Positions 18,135-27,088 of a DNA stretch of 38,700 nucleotides are shown here, piece by piece. The DNA is taken from contig CAMLKW010000015.1 of assembly GCA_946480605.1 (NCBI GenBank), positions 1 to 38,700 of the forward strand, in the 5' to 3' direction. The first letter of the stretch is position 1. Every line of letters starts with the position of its first letter. This stretch comes from an uncultured Roseateles sp. GTDB lineage: Bacteria; Pseudomonadota; Gammaproteobacteria; Burkholderiales; Burkholderiaceae. Both the position numbers and the translations under genes were made by a program. The notes below the pieces were generated by a model, which worked only from the letters and a program-made list of their open reading frames with translations, was not told the DNA's origin and searched no databases.

Positions 18135-19931
18135 ATGAAGTTACCTGCCCTGCTGACCGGCCTGCTGCTGGCCTGCACCCTCACCGCCGCCCAAGCGCAG
18201 CCGAAGGTGTTGCACCAAGCCTTCAAGGTGGCCGAGACCGGCTTCGACCCCGCCCAGATCACCGACCTCTACTCCAAGAACATCGCGGCCGCCATCTTCG
18301 ACGCGCCGCTGGAGTACGACTTCGGCGCCCGCCCCTTCAAGCTGCGGCCCAGCACGCTGGCCGAGATGCCCGAGATCAGCGCCGACTTCAAGACCATCAC
18401 GATGCGGGTCAAGCCCGGCATCTATTTCGCCGACGACCCGGCCTTCAAGGGCAAGAAGCGCGAGCTGACCGCCGAGGACTACGTCTACAGCGTCAAGCGC
18501 CACTACGACCCGCGCTGGAAGAGCGGCAACCTCTACCTGCTGGAGAACGTGAAGATCCTGGGCCTGTCGGAGCTGCGCCAGGAGTTGATGAAGGCCAAGA
18601 AGCCCTTCGACTACGACCGCGTCGTCGAGGGCCTGAAGACGCTGGACCGCTACACCTTCCAGCTCAAGCTGGGCGTGCCCGACCCGCGATTCATCTACCA
18701 GTTCAGCGACGCCGGCTTCCTGGGTGCGATGGCGCGCGAGGTGGTCGAGTTCTACGGCGACAAGATCATGGAGCACCCGGTCGGCACCAACGCCTGGCGG
18801 CTGGGCGAGTGGCGGCGCAGCTCGCGCATCGTGCTGGAGAAGAACACCAACTTCCGCGACGTGCGCTACGCCGAGGTGGCGCCGCCCGACGCCAGCGCCC
18901 AGCTGAAGGCCGAGGTCGCCGCGCTGCAGGGCCGCAAGCTGCCGATGGTGGACCGCGTGGTCATCGACATCATCGAGGAGAGCCAGCCGCGCTGGCTCTC
19001 CTTCCTGAACGGCGAGGCCGACATGATCGAGGAGGTGCCCATCGACTTTGCGTCAATCGCCATGCCCGGCAACAAGCTGGCGCCCAATCTGGCCAAACGC
19101 GGCATCACGATGACGCGCTATCCGCGCGCGGACATCAACCTGAGCTACTACAACATGGAGGACCCGGTCGTGGGCGGCTACACGCCCGAGAAGATCGCGC
19201 TGCGCCGCGCGATGAACCTGGCCGTGGACCTGGACAAGGAGATCCGCCTGGTGCGCCGCGGCCAGGCGCTGAAGAGCCAGAGCCCGGTGCCCACCGTCGC
19301 GTTCGGCTACGACCCGGCCTTCAAGACCGAGAACAGCGAATACAACCTGGCCAAGGCCAAGGCCCTGCTGGACATGTACGGCTACAAGGACGTGGACGGC
19401 GACGGCTACCGCGAGCTGCCCGACGGCAAGCCGCTGCTGATCGAATACTCCACGCTGACCGATGGCGAGCGCCGCCAACTGGCCGAGCAGTGGAAGAAGA
19501 ACATGGATGCGCTGGGCATCAACATGACGTTCAAGATGGGCAAGTTCCCCGAGCAGCTCAAGGCTTCCAACGCCGGCAAGCTGCAGATGTGGGCCGTGGG
19601 CTGGGTGGGCACCAGCCCCGACAGCGACACCTTCCTCGCGCTGGGCTCCAGCGCCGCCAAGGGCAAGGCCAACAAGCCGCGCTTCGACCTGCCGGCCTTC
19701 GAGGCCCTCTACGAGAAGCAGAAGGCGCTGCCCGACGGCCCCGAGCGCGCCGCACTGGTGATCGAAGCCCAACGCCTGCTGATCGCCTATGCCCCCTACA
19801 AGTTCCACGTCCACCGCGTCTGGACCGACATGGCCCAGCCCTGGGTCAAGGGCTACAGCCGCAACATCTTCGTGCGCGACTACTGGAAGTACGTCGACAT
19901 CGACACCGCCGCCCTGCCCAAAGCAAAGTAA
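18135..19931 (+). CDS. yejA: Periplasmic peptide-binding protein, YejA-like (copy 1)
   Basis: 598-residue extracellular solute-binding protein, family 5. The ATG at 18135 leads a Sec signal peptide MKLPALLTGLLLACTLTAAQA with cleavage near AQA. The mature protein has the YejA features FDPAQITDLYS, KPGIYFADDPAFKG, the REVVEFYGDKIMEHPVGT segment, MEDPVVGGYTPEK and a C-terminal WKYVDID. A GTG directly upstream (18132) is an alternative start. It feeds substrates to YejBEF, encoded divergently. The second copy follows after 9 bases. Confidence 0.9.
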   Translation: MKLPALLTGLLLACTLTAAQAQPKVLHQAFKVAETGFDPAQITDLYSKNIAAAIFDAPLEYDFGARPFKLRPSTLAEMPEISADFKTITMRVKPGIYFADDPAFKGKKRELTAEDYVYSVKRHYDPRWKSGNLYLLENVKILGLSELRQELMKAKKPFDYDRVVEGLKTLDRYTFQLKLGVPDPRFIYQFSDAGFLGAMAREVVEFYGDKIMEHPVGTNAWRLGEWRRSSRIVLEKNTNFRDVRYAEVAPPDASAQLKAEVAALQGRKLPMVDRVVIDIIEESQPRWLSFLNGEADMIEEVPIDFASIAMPGNKLAPNLAKRGITMTRYPRADINLSYYNMEDPVVGGYTPEKIALRRAMNLAVDLDKEIRLVRRGQALKSQSPVPTVAFGYDPAFKTENSEYNLAKAKALLDMYGYKDVDGDGYRELPDGKPLLIEYSTLTDGERRQLAEQWKKNMDALGINMTFKMGKFPEQLKASNAGKLQMWAVGWVGTSPDSDTFLALGSSAAKGKANKPRFDLPAFEALYEKQKALPDGPERAALVIEAQRLLIAYAPYKFHVHRVWTDMAQPWVKGYSRNIFVRDYWKYVDIDTAALPKAK

Positions 19932-19940
19932 GGCCCACCG

Positions 19941-21737
19941 ATGAAACAGCTGCTCGCCGCGCTGGCCGCCTGCCTCGCGCTCGCCACGCCCGCCAGCGCC
20001 GCCGAGCCGCAGAAGACCCTGCGCTACGCCTTCCGCATCGCCGAGACCGGCTTCGACCCGGTGAAGCTGTCGGACATCTACTCGCGCACCGTCACGGCCC
20101 ACATCTTCGAGAGCCTCTACACCTACGACCCGCTGGCGCGGCCGACGCGCATCGTGCCGCTGATCGCTGCCGGCGAGCCGGAGATCAGTGCGGACTTCAA
20201 GACCTTCACGATCCGGGTGCAGCCGGGCATCTACTTCGCCGACGACCCGGCCTTCAAGGGCAAGCGGCGCGAGGTCACGGCGCACGACTTCGTCTACAGC
20301 ATCAAGCGCTACGCCGACCCGGCCAACAACGCCCAGGGCTGGATCAGCTACGAGGACGCCGGCCTGGTGGGCCTGGGCGAGCTGCGCAGCCAGGTCATGA
20401 AGGCCAAGAAGCCCTTCCCCTACGACACCGAGGTCGAGGGCGTGAAGGCGCTGGACCGCTACACGCTGCAGGTAAAGACCAAGGAAGCACGCCCGCGCCT
20501 GGTCGAATCCATCTTTGCCAACAACGACCTCTATGGCGCCGTCGCGCGCGAGGTCGTCGAGTTCTACGGCGACAAGATCATGGAGCACCCCGTCGGCACC
20601 GGCCCCTACGTGCTGAAGGAATGGCGGCGCAGCTCGCAGATGGTCTTCGAGCGCAACCCCACCTACCGCGAGCGCCACTACGAGTCGCAACCGGCCGCGG
20701 ACGACAAGGAGGCCCAGGCCATCCTTGCCAAGCTCAAGGGCCGCCGCATCCCGATGGTGGACCGCGTGGTCGTCGACATCATTGTCGAGAACCAGCCGCG
20801 CTGGCTGGCCTTCCTGAACAACGAGCACGACTTCATGGAGCGCGTGCCGGAGGACTTCATCACCCAGGCCGTACCCGGCGGCAAGCTCGCGCCCAACCTG
20901 GCCAAGCGCGGCATGCAGGCCTTGTTCACGCTCGCGCCGGACATGACGCTGACCTGCTTCAACATGGAGGATCCGGTCGTGGGCGGCATGTCGCCCGACA
21001 AGGTGGCGCTGCGCCGTGCCATCTCGCTGTCCTACGACGTGAAGAAGGAGATCCGCCTCGCGCGCCGCGGCTTCGCGGTGCCGGGCCAGTCCCCCATCGT
21101 GCCCGGCACGACCGGCTACGACCCCGAGTTCAAGAGCGAGATGAGCGACTACGACCCGGCCCGCGCGCGCGCGTTGCTGGACATGTACGGCTACATCGAC
21201 CGCGACGGCGACGGCTGGCGCGACCTGCCCGACGGCCAGCCCATGCTGCTCACGCGCAACACCGAGCCCAACTCGCTGAACCGCGCCATCGACGAGCTGT
21301 GGGAGAAGGCGCTGCGCGCGGTTGGCATCCGGCTGCAGGTCAAGATCCAGCAGTGGCCCGAGAACCTCAAGGCCGCCCAGTCCGGCAACTACCAGATGTG
21401 GCCCGTGGGCTCGACCGCGGCCCAGCCCGACGGCCAGGGCGCCATGCAGCGCTACTACGGCCCGGCCAGCGGCACGCAGAACCTGCCGCGCTTCAAGGAC
21501 GCGCGCTTCGATGCCATCTACGACCGCATGCAGGCCATGGCCGACGGCCCGGAGCGCGACGCGCTGTTCAAGGAAGCCAAGCGCCTGGCCGTCACCTACA
21601 TGGCCTACAAGGTGCACGCCCACCGCGTGCTGATCGACATCGAGCAGCCCTGGATGAACGGCTACCGCCGGCCGCTGTTCTGGCAGGACTTCTGGCAGTT
21701 CGTCGACGTGGACGCGAGCAAGCCGCCTGTCCGCTGA
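19941..21737 (+). CDS. yejA: Periplasmic peptide-binding protein, YejA-like (copy 2)
   Basis: 598-residue paralogue of the preceding gene, roughly half its residues identical by eye, with the same block order. The signal peptide MKQLLAALAACLALATPASA is followed by the shared ETGFDP, PGIYFADDPAFKG, REVVEFYGDKIMEHPVGT and NMEDPVVGG segments. Differences cluster in the ligand-facing middle and C-terminal parts, so the two copies probably give one YejBEF channel different peptide preferences. That is inference from the usual sharing of permeases. Spacing of 9 bases indicates co-transcription. Confidence 0.9.
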   Translation: MKQLLAALAACLALATPASAAEPQKTLRYAFRIAETGFDPVKLSDIYSRTVTAHIFESLYTYDPLARPTRIVPLIAAGEPEISADFKTFTIRVQPGIYFADDPAFKGKRREVTAHDFVYSIKRYADPANNAQGWISYEDAGLVGLGELRSQVMKAKKPFPYDTEVEGVKALDRYTLQVKTKEARPRLVESIFANNDLYGAVAREVVEFYGDKIMEHPVGTGPYVLKEWRRSSQMVFERNPTYRERHYESQPAADDKEAQAILAKLKGRRIPMVDRVVVDIIVENQPRWLAFLNNEHDFMERVPEDFITQAVPGGKLAPNLAKRGMQALFTLAPDMTLTCFNMEDPVVGGMSPDKVALRRAISLSYDVKKEIRLARRGFAVPGQSPIVPGTTGYDPEFKSEMSDYDPARARALLDMYGYIDRDGDGWRDLPDGQPMLLTRNTEPNSLNRAIDELWEKALRAVGIRLQVKIQQWPENLKAAQSGNYQMWPVGSTAAQPDGQGAMQRYYGPASGTQNLPRFKDARFDAIYDRMQAMADGPERDALFKEAKRLAVTYMAYKVHAHRVLIDIEQPWMNGYRRPLFWQDFWQFVDVDASKPPVR

Positions 21738-21844
21738 ATTCCGCTGTCGCATCCCATCGATTCGACGGCCTGTCGCAAGCAGCTGTCCTCCACGCGCAGG
21801 GCCGCTAGGCTTCGCTCCATCAACAACACCGAGAGGAGTCCCAG

Positions 21845-22171
21845 ATGAACGACGCTGACGAACTCAACAAGCTGGCCGACCTGCACGCCCGCGGCGTGCT
21901 CAACGACGAGGAATTCGCCAAGGCCAAGGCCCGCGTGCTCAGCGGCCAGGCCCACGCCGCCAACGGCACGCCGCCCCCCGCCGCCACGGTCGTCAACGGC
22001 CTGCGCCGCAGCCGGCTGGACCGCTGGATGGGCGGCGTCTGCGGCGGCATCGGCCGCGCCACCGGCGTGGACTCGTGGATCTGGCGCCTGATCTTCAGCG
22101 TGCTCTTCCTGGCCTTCGGCAGCGGCATCCTGCTGTACATCCTCCTCTGGATCTTTGTTCCCGAAGAGTGA
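21845..22171 (+). CDS. SHOCT-PspC domain membrane protein
   Basis: 108 residues. The N-terminal part (about 6-34, LNKLADLHARGVLNDEEFAKAKARVL) is a SHOCT helix-turn motif. The C-terminal part (about 53-108) is a PspC domain, with the RSRLDRWMGGVCGGIGRATG turn followed by one or two membrane helices ending ILLWIFVPEE. PspC domains act in phage-shock/envelope-stress sensing; SHOCT is thought to aid oligomerisation. A strong GAGAGGAG precedes the ATG. No pspA/pspF is nearby, so the role is open. Confidence 0.88.
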   Translation: MNDADELNKLADLHARGVLNDEEFAKAKARVLSGQAHAANGTPPPAATVVNGLRRSRLDRWMGGVCGGIGRATGVDSWIWRLIFSVLFLAFGSGILLYILLWIFVPEE

Positions 22172-22244
22172 GTGACGGGGCGGCCGCAACGGCCACCCTG
22201 CGCCCCGGCGGGTATGCTGGGCTGAAACATTCCGGAGACAGCGG

Positions 22245-23858
22245 ATGGAACAGCTCGCCGGCCTCGACGCCAGTTTTCTGTACCTGGAAACGCCGCAGAT
22301 GCCCATGCACGTGGGCGCGCTGCACCTGCTGGAACTGCCCGCCGGCTACGACGGCGACTACGCCGAAGACCTGAGAGCGCACATGCGCTCCCGCCTGCCG
22401 CAGCTGCCCGCGCTGCGGCGCCAGCTGCTCAGCATGCCGCTGGGCCTGTCCAACCCCGGCTGGGTGGACGCCGAGCCCGACCTCGACGAGCACATCGTCG
22501 AGATCGCACTCCCCGAAGACAGCGGCATGGCCGAACTGGAGGCCCAGGTCGGCGAGCTGCACCCGCAGCTGCTCGACCGGGCCCGGCCGCTGTGGAAGTT
22601 CCACGTCTTCACCGGCCTGGCACCCGGCCCCGACGGCGAGGTGCGCGTGGCGCTCTACACGCAGCTGCACCACGCGGCCGTGGACGGACAGGCCGCCGTC
22701 GCGCTGGCGCAGGTCATCCTCGACACCGCGCCCGAGCCGCGCAGCACCATGGCCGGCCCGACGCGCAGCCGGCGACGCCACACCCCCGGCAAGCTGGGCC
22801 TGCTGCGCACGGCCGTGAGCCAGCAGCTGAGCCAGACCGTCAAGCTGGCCCGCAACCTGCCCGGCGCGGCCGGCGTGCTGGGCCAGATGGCGGCCAGCTA
22901 CGTGGGTGGCGCCGCGGCCGGCGCCACGCTGGACAAGCTGCGCAGCCTGCTCGCCGGCGTGGCCAGCCAGACCACGGCGATCGTGCGCGGCAGGACCGGC
23001 CTGTCGCAGCTGGGCCCGGCGCCGCGCACGCGCTTCAACGTCAGCCTGTCCGACACCCGCTCCTTCGCCGGCGTCACGCTGCCGCTGGCCGAGCTGAACC
23101 GCACGCGCAAGCGGCATGGCGCCAGCCTCAACGACGCGGTGCTGTTCGTCATCGGCGGCGCGCTGCGGCGCTTCCTGACCAAGCACGGTCCGCTGCCGCG
23201 CAGGAGCCTCATCGCCGCCGTACCGGTGTCCACGCGCGCGGCCGGCGACACCACATCCAACAACCAGGCCACGATGACGCTGATGAGCCTGGGCACGCAC
23301 CTGGCCGACCCGGCCGCGCGGCTGGCCCACGTGATGGCGTCCAGCCATGCGATGAAGGCGCAGATGGGCCAGCTCAAGAGCCTGATGCCGACCGACTTCC
23401 CGTCGCTGGGCATCCCGTGGCTGATGCAGGCCGGCGCCATGCTGTACGGCCGTGCCAGGGTGGCCGAAAAGCTGCCCGTCATCGCCAACGTCGTCATCTC
23501 CAACGTCCCCGGCCCGCAGCTGCCGCTGTACCTGGCCGGGGCGCTGATGCTGACCAACTACCCCACGTCCATCGCCGTGCACGGCCTGGCGCTGAACGTG
23601 ACGGTGCAGACCTACAACCAGTCGCTGGACATCGGCCTGATGGCCTGCGGCGAGGCCTGCCCGGAAACCGGCGCGCTGGCCGCCTACGTCGAGACGGCGT
23701 TCATGGAGTTCCAGGCCTTGCCGATGACGGAGGCCGAACCGGCGCCCACGGCCGCCGCGAAGAAAACCCGCACACCGGCGAAGAAGAAGGCCGCCGTCGC
23801 CAAGGCGACACCACGGGCACGGGCAAGCACGCCCCGAAAGAAGGCGACCGCTGGCTAA
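22245..23858 (+). CDS. WS/DGAT-family O-acyltransferase
   Basis: 537-residue wax ester synthase/acyl-CoA:diacylglycerol acyltransferase family protein. The N-terminus SGLDASFLYLET-like opening (AGLDASFLYLETPQMPMHVGAL) and the catalytic HHAAVDG at 142-148 (HHxxxDG) are intact. The later family blocks SLNDAVLFVIGGALRRFL and NVVISNVPGPQLPLYLAG are also present. It esterifies acyl-CoA onto a fatty alcohol or diacylglycerol, giving storage lipid at the inner membrane. Residues after about 500 form a Lys/Ala/Thr/Pro-rich tail like that of histone H1, which is not part of the catalytic fold. An alpha/beta hydrolase follows 34 bases downstream, plausibly a lipid-handling partner. Confidence 0.9.
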   Translation: MEQLAGLDASFLYLETPQMPMHVGALHLLELPAGYDGDYAEDLRAHMRSRLPQLPALRRQLLSMPLGLSNPGWVDAEPDLDEHIVEIALPEDSGMAELEAQVGELHPQLLDRARPLWKFHVFTGLAPGPDGEVRVALYTQLHHAAVDGQAAVALAQVILDTAPEPRSTMAGPTRSRRRHTPGKLGLLRTAVSQQLSQTVKLARNLPGAAGVLGQMAASYVGGAAAGATLDKLRSLLAGVASQTTAIVRGRTGLSQLGPAPRTRFNVSLSDTRSFAGVTLPLAELNRTRKRHGASLNDAVLFVIGGALRRFLTKHGPLPRRSLIAAVPVSTRAAGDTTSNNQATMTLMSLGTHLADPAARLAHVMASSHAMKAQMGQLKSLMPTDFPSLGIPWLMQAGAMLYGRARVAEKLPVIANVVISNVPGPQLPLYLAGALMLTNYPTSIAVHGLALNVTVQTYNQSLDIGLMACGEACPETGALAAYVETAFMEFQALPMTEAEPAPTAAAKKTRTPAKKKAAVAKATPRARASTPRKKATAG

Positions 23859-23892
23859 CAATGCAAGGGCTCCGCCTGCTCCCGTTCCCCGC

Positions 23893-24723
23893 ATGCCCGC
23901 CACCCGCTCGCCGCGCGCCCCACGCCGCTCTCCGACCGCCACCGCCCCGCATCCCGACCGGCACGAGCTGCGCGCCCCCAACGCCTGGCTGCTGATGCTG
24001 GAGGGCCGCGCGCCCTGGGAGTACGCGGCGCTGCTGGCGGCGCTGCCGTGGATGAAGAGGCTGCCCCGAGGCGACGGCCACCCGGTGCTGGTGTTCCCGG
24101 GCCTGGGCGCCAACGACCTGACCACCGCACCGCTGCGTGCGCTGCTGGACTCGCTGGGCTACTCGACGCAGGCCTGGGGCCAGGGCTTCAACTTCGGCCC
24201 GCGCGCCGGCGTGCTGGAACAGTGCCAGGCCGACCTGCAGAATCTGCACCGCCGCCACGGCGGCCGCAAGGTCAGCCTGCTGGGCTGGAGCCTGGGTGGC
24301 ATCTACGCCCGCGAGCTGGCCAAGCTCTGCCCGGAGCTGACGCGCTGCGTCGTCACGCTGGGCACGCCGTTCACCGGCCATCCGCGCGCGACGAACGCCT
24401 GGCGCTTCTTCGAGCTGGTCAGCGGCCAGACCGTGGCGGACGACCATGCACTGATGGCCCAGATCCGTCAGCCGCCGCCGGTGCCCACGACGTCCATCTA
24501 CTCCAAGACCGACGGCGTGGTCGCCTGGCGCTGCAGCGTCAACGAGCCCTCGCCGCTGGCCGAGAACATCGAGGTGCAGGCCAGCCACATCGGCCTGGGC
24601 GTGAACCCGGTGGCGCTGTACGCGCTGGCCGACCGACTGGCGCAGCCGGAAGGGGCATGGAAGCACTTCGAGCCCAAGGGGGCGCGCCGCTGGTTCTACC
24701 GGACAACCGGCCACGCCGAATAG
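23893..24723 (+). CDS. Alpha/beta hydrolase (lipase/acyltransferase-like)
   Basis: 276-residue alpha/beta hydrolase. VLVFPGLGAND at about 65-75 supplies the oxyanion strand, and the nucleophile elbow is GWSLGG with Ser 133. The acid is probably the Asp of SKTDGVV and the base the His of ASHIGLG. The first 25 residues are Arg/Pro/Thr-rich and could be an over-long start; Met 35 is an in-frame alternative. There is no signal peptide. Its position directly after the WS/DGAT gene suggests work on esters or PHA-type lipids, but the substrate is unknown. Confidence 0.8.
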   Translation: MPATRSPRAPRRSPTATAPHPDRHELRAPNAWLLMLEGRAPWEYAALLAALPWMKRLPRGDGHPVLVFPGLGANDLTTAPLRALLDSLGYSTQAWGQGFNFGPRAGVLEQCQADLQNLHRRHGGRKVSLLGWSLGGIYARELAKLCPELTRCVVTLGTPFTGHPRATNAWRFFELVSGQTVADDHALMAQIRQPPPVPTTSIYSKTDGVVAWRCSVNEPSPLAENIEVQASHIGLGVNPVALYALADRLAQPEGAWKHFEPKGARRWFYRTTGHAE

Positions 24724-24772
24724 CGCCCGTGCGAACAGCCTGTATGGTTGCGGTCTGAACAAGGATTTCCCC

Positions 24773-25369
24773 ATGCAACACCACACCCTCGCCGCCGAAG
24801 ACAAGGCCGCCAAGAAAGACGCCCCCGAGAAGATGGAGGAGCAGCTGCTCTTCAAGGGCCGCTACGTGATGATCTTTGGCGAGATCGACGACAAGATGGC
24901 CCACGCCACCTGCCGCCGCCTGCTGGCGCTGAGCCAGGAGTCCGACGCCCCGATCACCCTGCTGATCTCGTCACCCGGCGGCCACGTGGAGAGCGGCGAC
25001 GCCATCCACGACATGATCCGCTTCGTGCGCGCACCCGTTACCGTGGTCGGCACCGGCTGGGTCGCCAGCGCCGGCACGCACATCTACCTGGCCGTGCCCA
25101 AGGAGCGGCGCGTGGCGCTGCCCAACACGCGTTTCATGATCCACCAGCCGGCCGGCGGCGCCGGCGGCCAGGCCAGCGACATCGCCATCCAGGCCAAGGA
25201 GATCATCCGCACCCGCGAGCGCATCGCCGCCGTCATCGCCCGCGAGACCGGCCAGCCGCTGGACCGTGTGCGCGTGGACATCGAGCGCGACTTCTGGATG
25301 GGCACCGACGAGGCCATCGCCTACGGGCTGGTGTCGCGCGTCATCGAGCGCCAGGCCGACCTGGGCTGA
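24773..25369 (+). CDS. ClpP-like serine peptidase
   Basis: 198-residue cytosolic ClpP/crotonase-fold peptidase. The triad is visible: Ser 99 in WVASAG, His 124 in MIHQP and Asp 173 in ERDFWMG. The Gly-rich ISSPGGHVESG strand and the YGLVSRV C-terminal block are canonical. The residue after the Ser is Ala where housekeeping ClpP normally has Met, and the N-terminal 20 residues are charged (KAAKKDAPEK). No ClpX or ClpA gene is adjacent, so this looks like an accessory paralogue rather than the housekeeping clpP. AAGGA precedes the ATG. It is followed 15 bases later by an alpha/beta hydrolase. Confidence 0.88.
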   Translation: MQHHTLAAEDKAAKKDAPEKMEEQLLFKGRYVMIFGEIDDKMAHATCRRLLALSQESDAPITLLISSPGGHVESGDAIHDMIRFVRAPVTVVGTGWVASAGTHIYLAVPKERRVALPNTRFMIHQPAGGAGGQASDIAIQAKEIIRTRERIAAVIARETGQPLDRVRVDIERDFWMGTDEAIAYGLVSRVIERQADLG

Positions 25370-25384
25370 TCCAGAGCCGAGGGC

Positions 25385-26284
25385 ATGCAGCTCTCCTGCA
25401 ACGGCGTGCGCCTCGAAGTCGAGGTGCATGGCCCGGACAGCGGCGAGCCGCTGCTGATGATCATGGGCCTGGGCATGCAGCTCATCGCCTGGCCCGACGG
25501 TCTGGTGGACGAGCTGGTGGCGCAGGGCTTTCGCGTCATCCGCTTCGACAACCGCGACGTGGGCCTGTCCCAGCCTTTCGACGAGCTGGGCCTGCCCAAC
25601 ATCCCGCTGGCAGCGCTGCTGCACACGTTGCGCCTGCCGGTGAAGGCGCCCTACCAGATCGCCGACCTGGCCCGCGACGCGGTGGGCGTGCTAGATGCGC
25701 TGGGCATCGCGCAGGCCCATGTGTGCGGCGCGTCCATGGGCGGCATGGTGGCGCAGCACCTGGGCTTCGCGCACGCCCGGCGCGTCAAGAGCCTGACGCT
25801 GATGATGACCACCAGCGGCGACCGCGGCCTGCCCACGGAGAGCTTCAGGGTGCGCCGCGCGCTGCTGTCGCGCCCGCGCAGCGCCTCCACCCCCGAGCAG
25901 AAGCTCGAGAACATCCTGGACCACTACGTCGGCCTGTACGGCGTCATCGGCAGCCCCGGCTACCCGCCCGAGCCGCGCCAGCTGCGCGAGCGCATCGCCC
26001 GCGGCGTGCAGCGTTCGTTCCGGCCCCAGGCGGTCGCGCGGCAGCTGGTGGCCATCGCAGCCGACACCCGCCGCGCCGATCGCCTGCAGCACATCACCTC
26101 ACCCACGCTGGTCATCCACGGCCAGCACGACGCGCTGATCCCCGTCGCCGCCGCGCACGACCTGGCGCGGCGCATCCCGGGGGCGCAGCTGGATATCCTC
26201 CCCGGCTGGGGGCACGACCTGCCCGAGCCGCTGTGGCCCCGGCTCGCGGGCGCCATCGGCGCGCTGGCCCAGGCCGGCGCCTGA
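25385..26284 (+). CDS. Alpha/beta hydrolase
   Basis: 299-residue single-domain alpha/beta hydrolase. The oxyanion region is LLMIMGLGMQL, and the strand IRFDNRDVGLS is typical of the family. The nucleophile elbow is CGASMGG with Ser 117, the acid is in GQHDALIP and the base His in GWGHDLP near the C-terminus. It most resembles the broad esterase/haloperoxidase-like group, so the substrate cannot be told. It lies 15 bases after the ClpP-like gene and is probably co-transcribed with it. Its stop is one base from the stop of the convergent EF-hand gene. Confidence 0.85.
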   Translation: MQLSCNGVRLEVEVHGPDSGEPLLMIMGLGMQLIAWPDGLVDELVAQGFRVIRFDNRDVGLSQPFDELGLPNIPLAALLHTLRLPVKAPYQIADLARDAVGVLDALGIAQAHVCGASMGGMVAQHLGFAHARRVKSLTLMMTTSGDRGLPTESFRVRRALLSRPRSASTPEQKLENILDHYVGLYGVIGSPGYPPEPRQLRERIARGVQRSFRPQAVARQLVAIAADTRRADRLQHITSPTLVIHGQHDALIPVAAAHDLARRIPGAQLDILPGWGHDLPEPLWPRLAGAIGALAQAGA

Positions 26285-26285
26285 C

Positions 26286-26627
26286 TCAGCGCTGCACGTC
26301 GGACAGCGACGCGATCGCGTGATAGGCCTGCATGGCCTCCTGCAGGTTGGCACCGCCCTCCAACATCGCCTTCTGCATGGCCGCCTTGGCCACCTCGGTC
26401 TGCTGCTCCTGGTCGGACACGGTGCCGTCCTGGTTGGTGTCCGCGGTCGTGTGGATCGCACCGGTCATCGCCTTGGCCCAGTCGCCGGCCTGCGCCGCAC
26501 GCGCGCCGGACGCCGACACGGTCACCTTCGTTGTCGCCGGCTCCGGCTCGGCGCGCCGCACGGGCGCGGCGACCTCGACCGTCGTGACGGCGGTGACGCT
26601 GGAAGCGGGGCTGACGGCGTTGATCAT
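26286..26627 (-). CDS. Small EF-hand-like protein
   Basis: 113 residues with one canonical calcium-binding loop at 63-74: D63, N65, D67, T69, S71 and E74 sit at the ligand positions of the 12-residue EF-hand. The N-terminal 60 residues are Ala/Val/Thr-rich without a clear signal peptide or membrane helix. The C-terminal part is helical. A single EF-hand usually needs a partner or dimer. No function is assigned. It converges on the upstream hydrolase gene with a one-base gap. Confidence 0.72.
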   Translation of the reverse strand: MINAVSPASSVTAVTTVEVAAPVRRAEPEPATTKVTVSASGARAAQAGDWAKAMTGAIHTTADTNQDGTVSDQEQQTEVAKAAMQKAMLEGGANLQEAMQAYHAIASLSDVQR

Positions 26628-26688
26628 GGCGGGCTTTCAGGGCTCTCGCCCTGGTGATCGGCAGTTCGACGGCGAACTGAAGCGATTT

Positions 26689-27084
26689 CTACACCGGCGC
26701 CGCGTGGCGCGCTGTCGCGTCGCCCAGCTCCTCGTCCAACCGGGCGGCGGCGCCCACCAGCGCCAGTGCCGTCGACCGCGCCAGCGGCGTGCTCGGGCGC
26801 AGATCCAGCGTGCGCAGCTCGTACTTGCCGCCGCCGGTCATGCGCGGCTCGATGTGCAGCAGCCGCTTGCCACGCCAGAAGCCGAACAGCAGCCGGTGTT
26901 GCTCGGCCCGGATCAGCAGCACCGGACCGCCGCCGACATAGACCAGGTGACCCCATTTCAGGCGCTCCTGCAGGCCCGGCGCGGCCTCGCGTACCACCTC
27001 GCGCAGCGCCCTCACGCCGGCCTGGCGCCAGCCGTCCAGCGCGGCGACATAGCCGTCCGGGCTGCTGGCCTCGACGCGGTACAT
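26689..27084 (-). CDS. DUF1801-family protein
   Basis: 131 residues matching the DUF1801 (YdhG-like) pattern: a helical N-terminus (LREVVREAAPGLQERLKWGHLVYV), then beta strands with FGFWRGKRLLHIEP and a GGKYELRTLDL block. The biochemical role is unknown for the family. The start at 27084 is 4 bases after the stop of the PCu(A)C gene, so the two probably share a transcript. The tail is Ala-rich. Confidence 0.75.
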   Translation of the reverse strand: MYRVEASSPDGYVAALDGWRQAGVRALREVVREAAPGLQERLKWGHLVYVGGGPVLLIRAEQHRLLFGFWRGKRLLHIEPRMTGGGKYELRTLDLRPSTPLARSTALALVGAAARLDEELGDATARHAAPV

Positions 27085-27088
27085 CAGC

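Noticed and set aside
19053..21752. 899-codon open frame antisense to both yejA genes
   Set aside because: Typical mirror frame of GC-rich coding DNA; the composition is His/Gln/Val/Gly-rich without any domain, and the plus-strand frames have signal peptides and family motifs.
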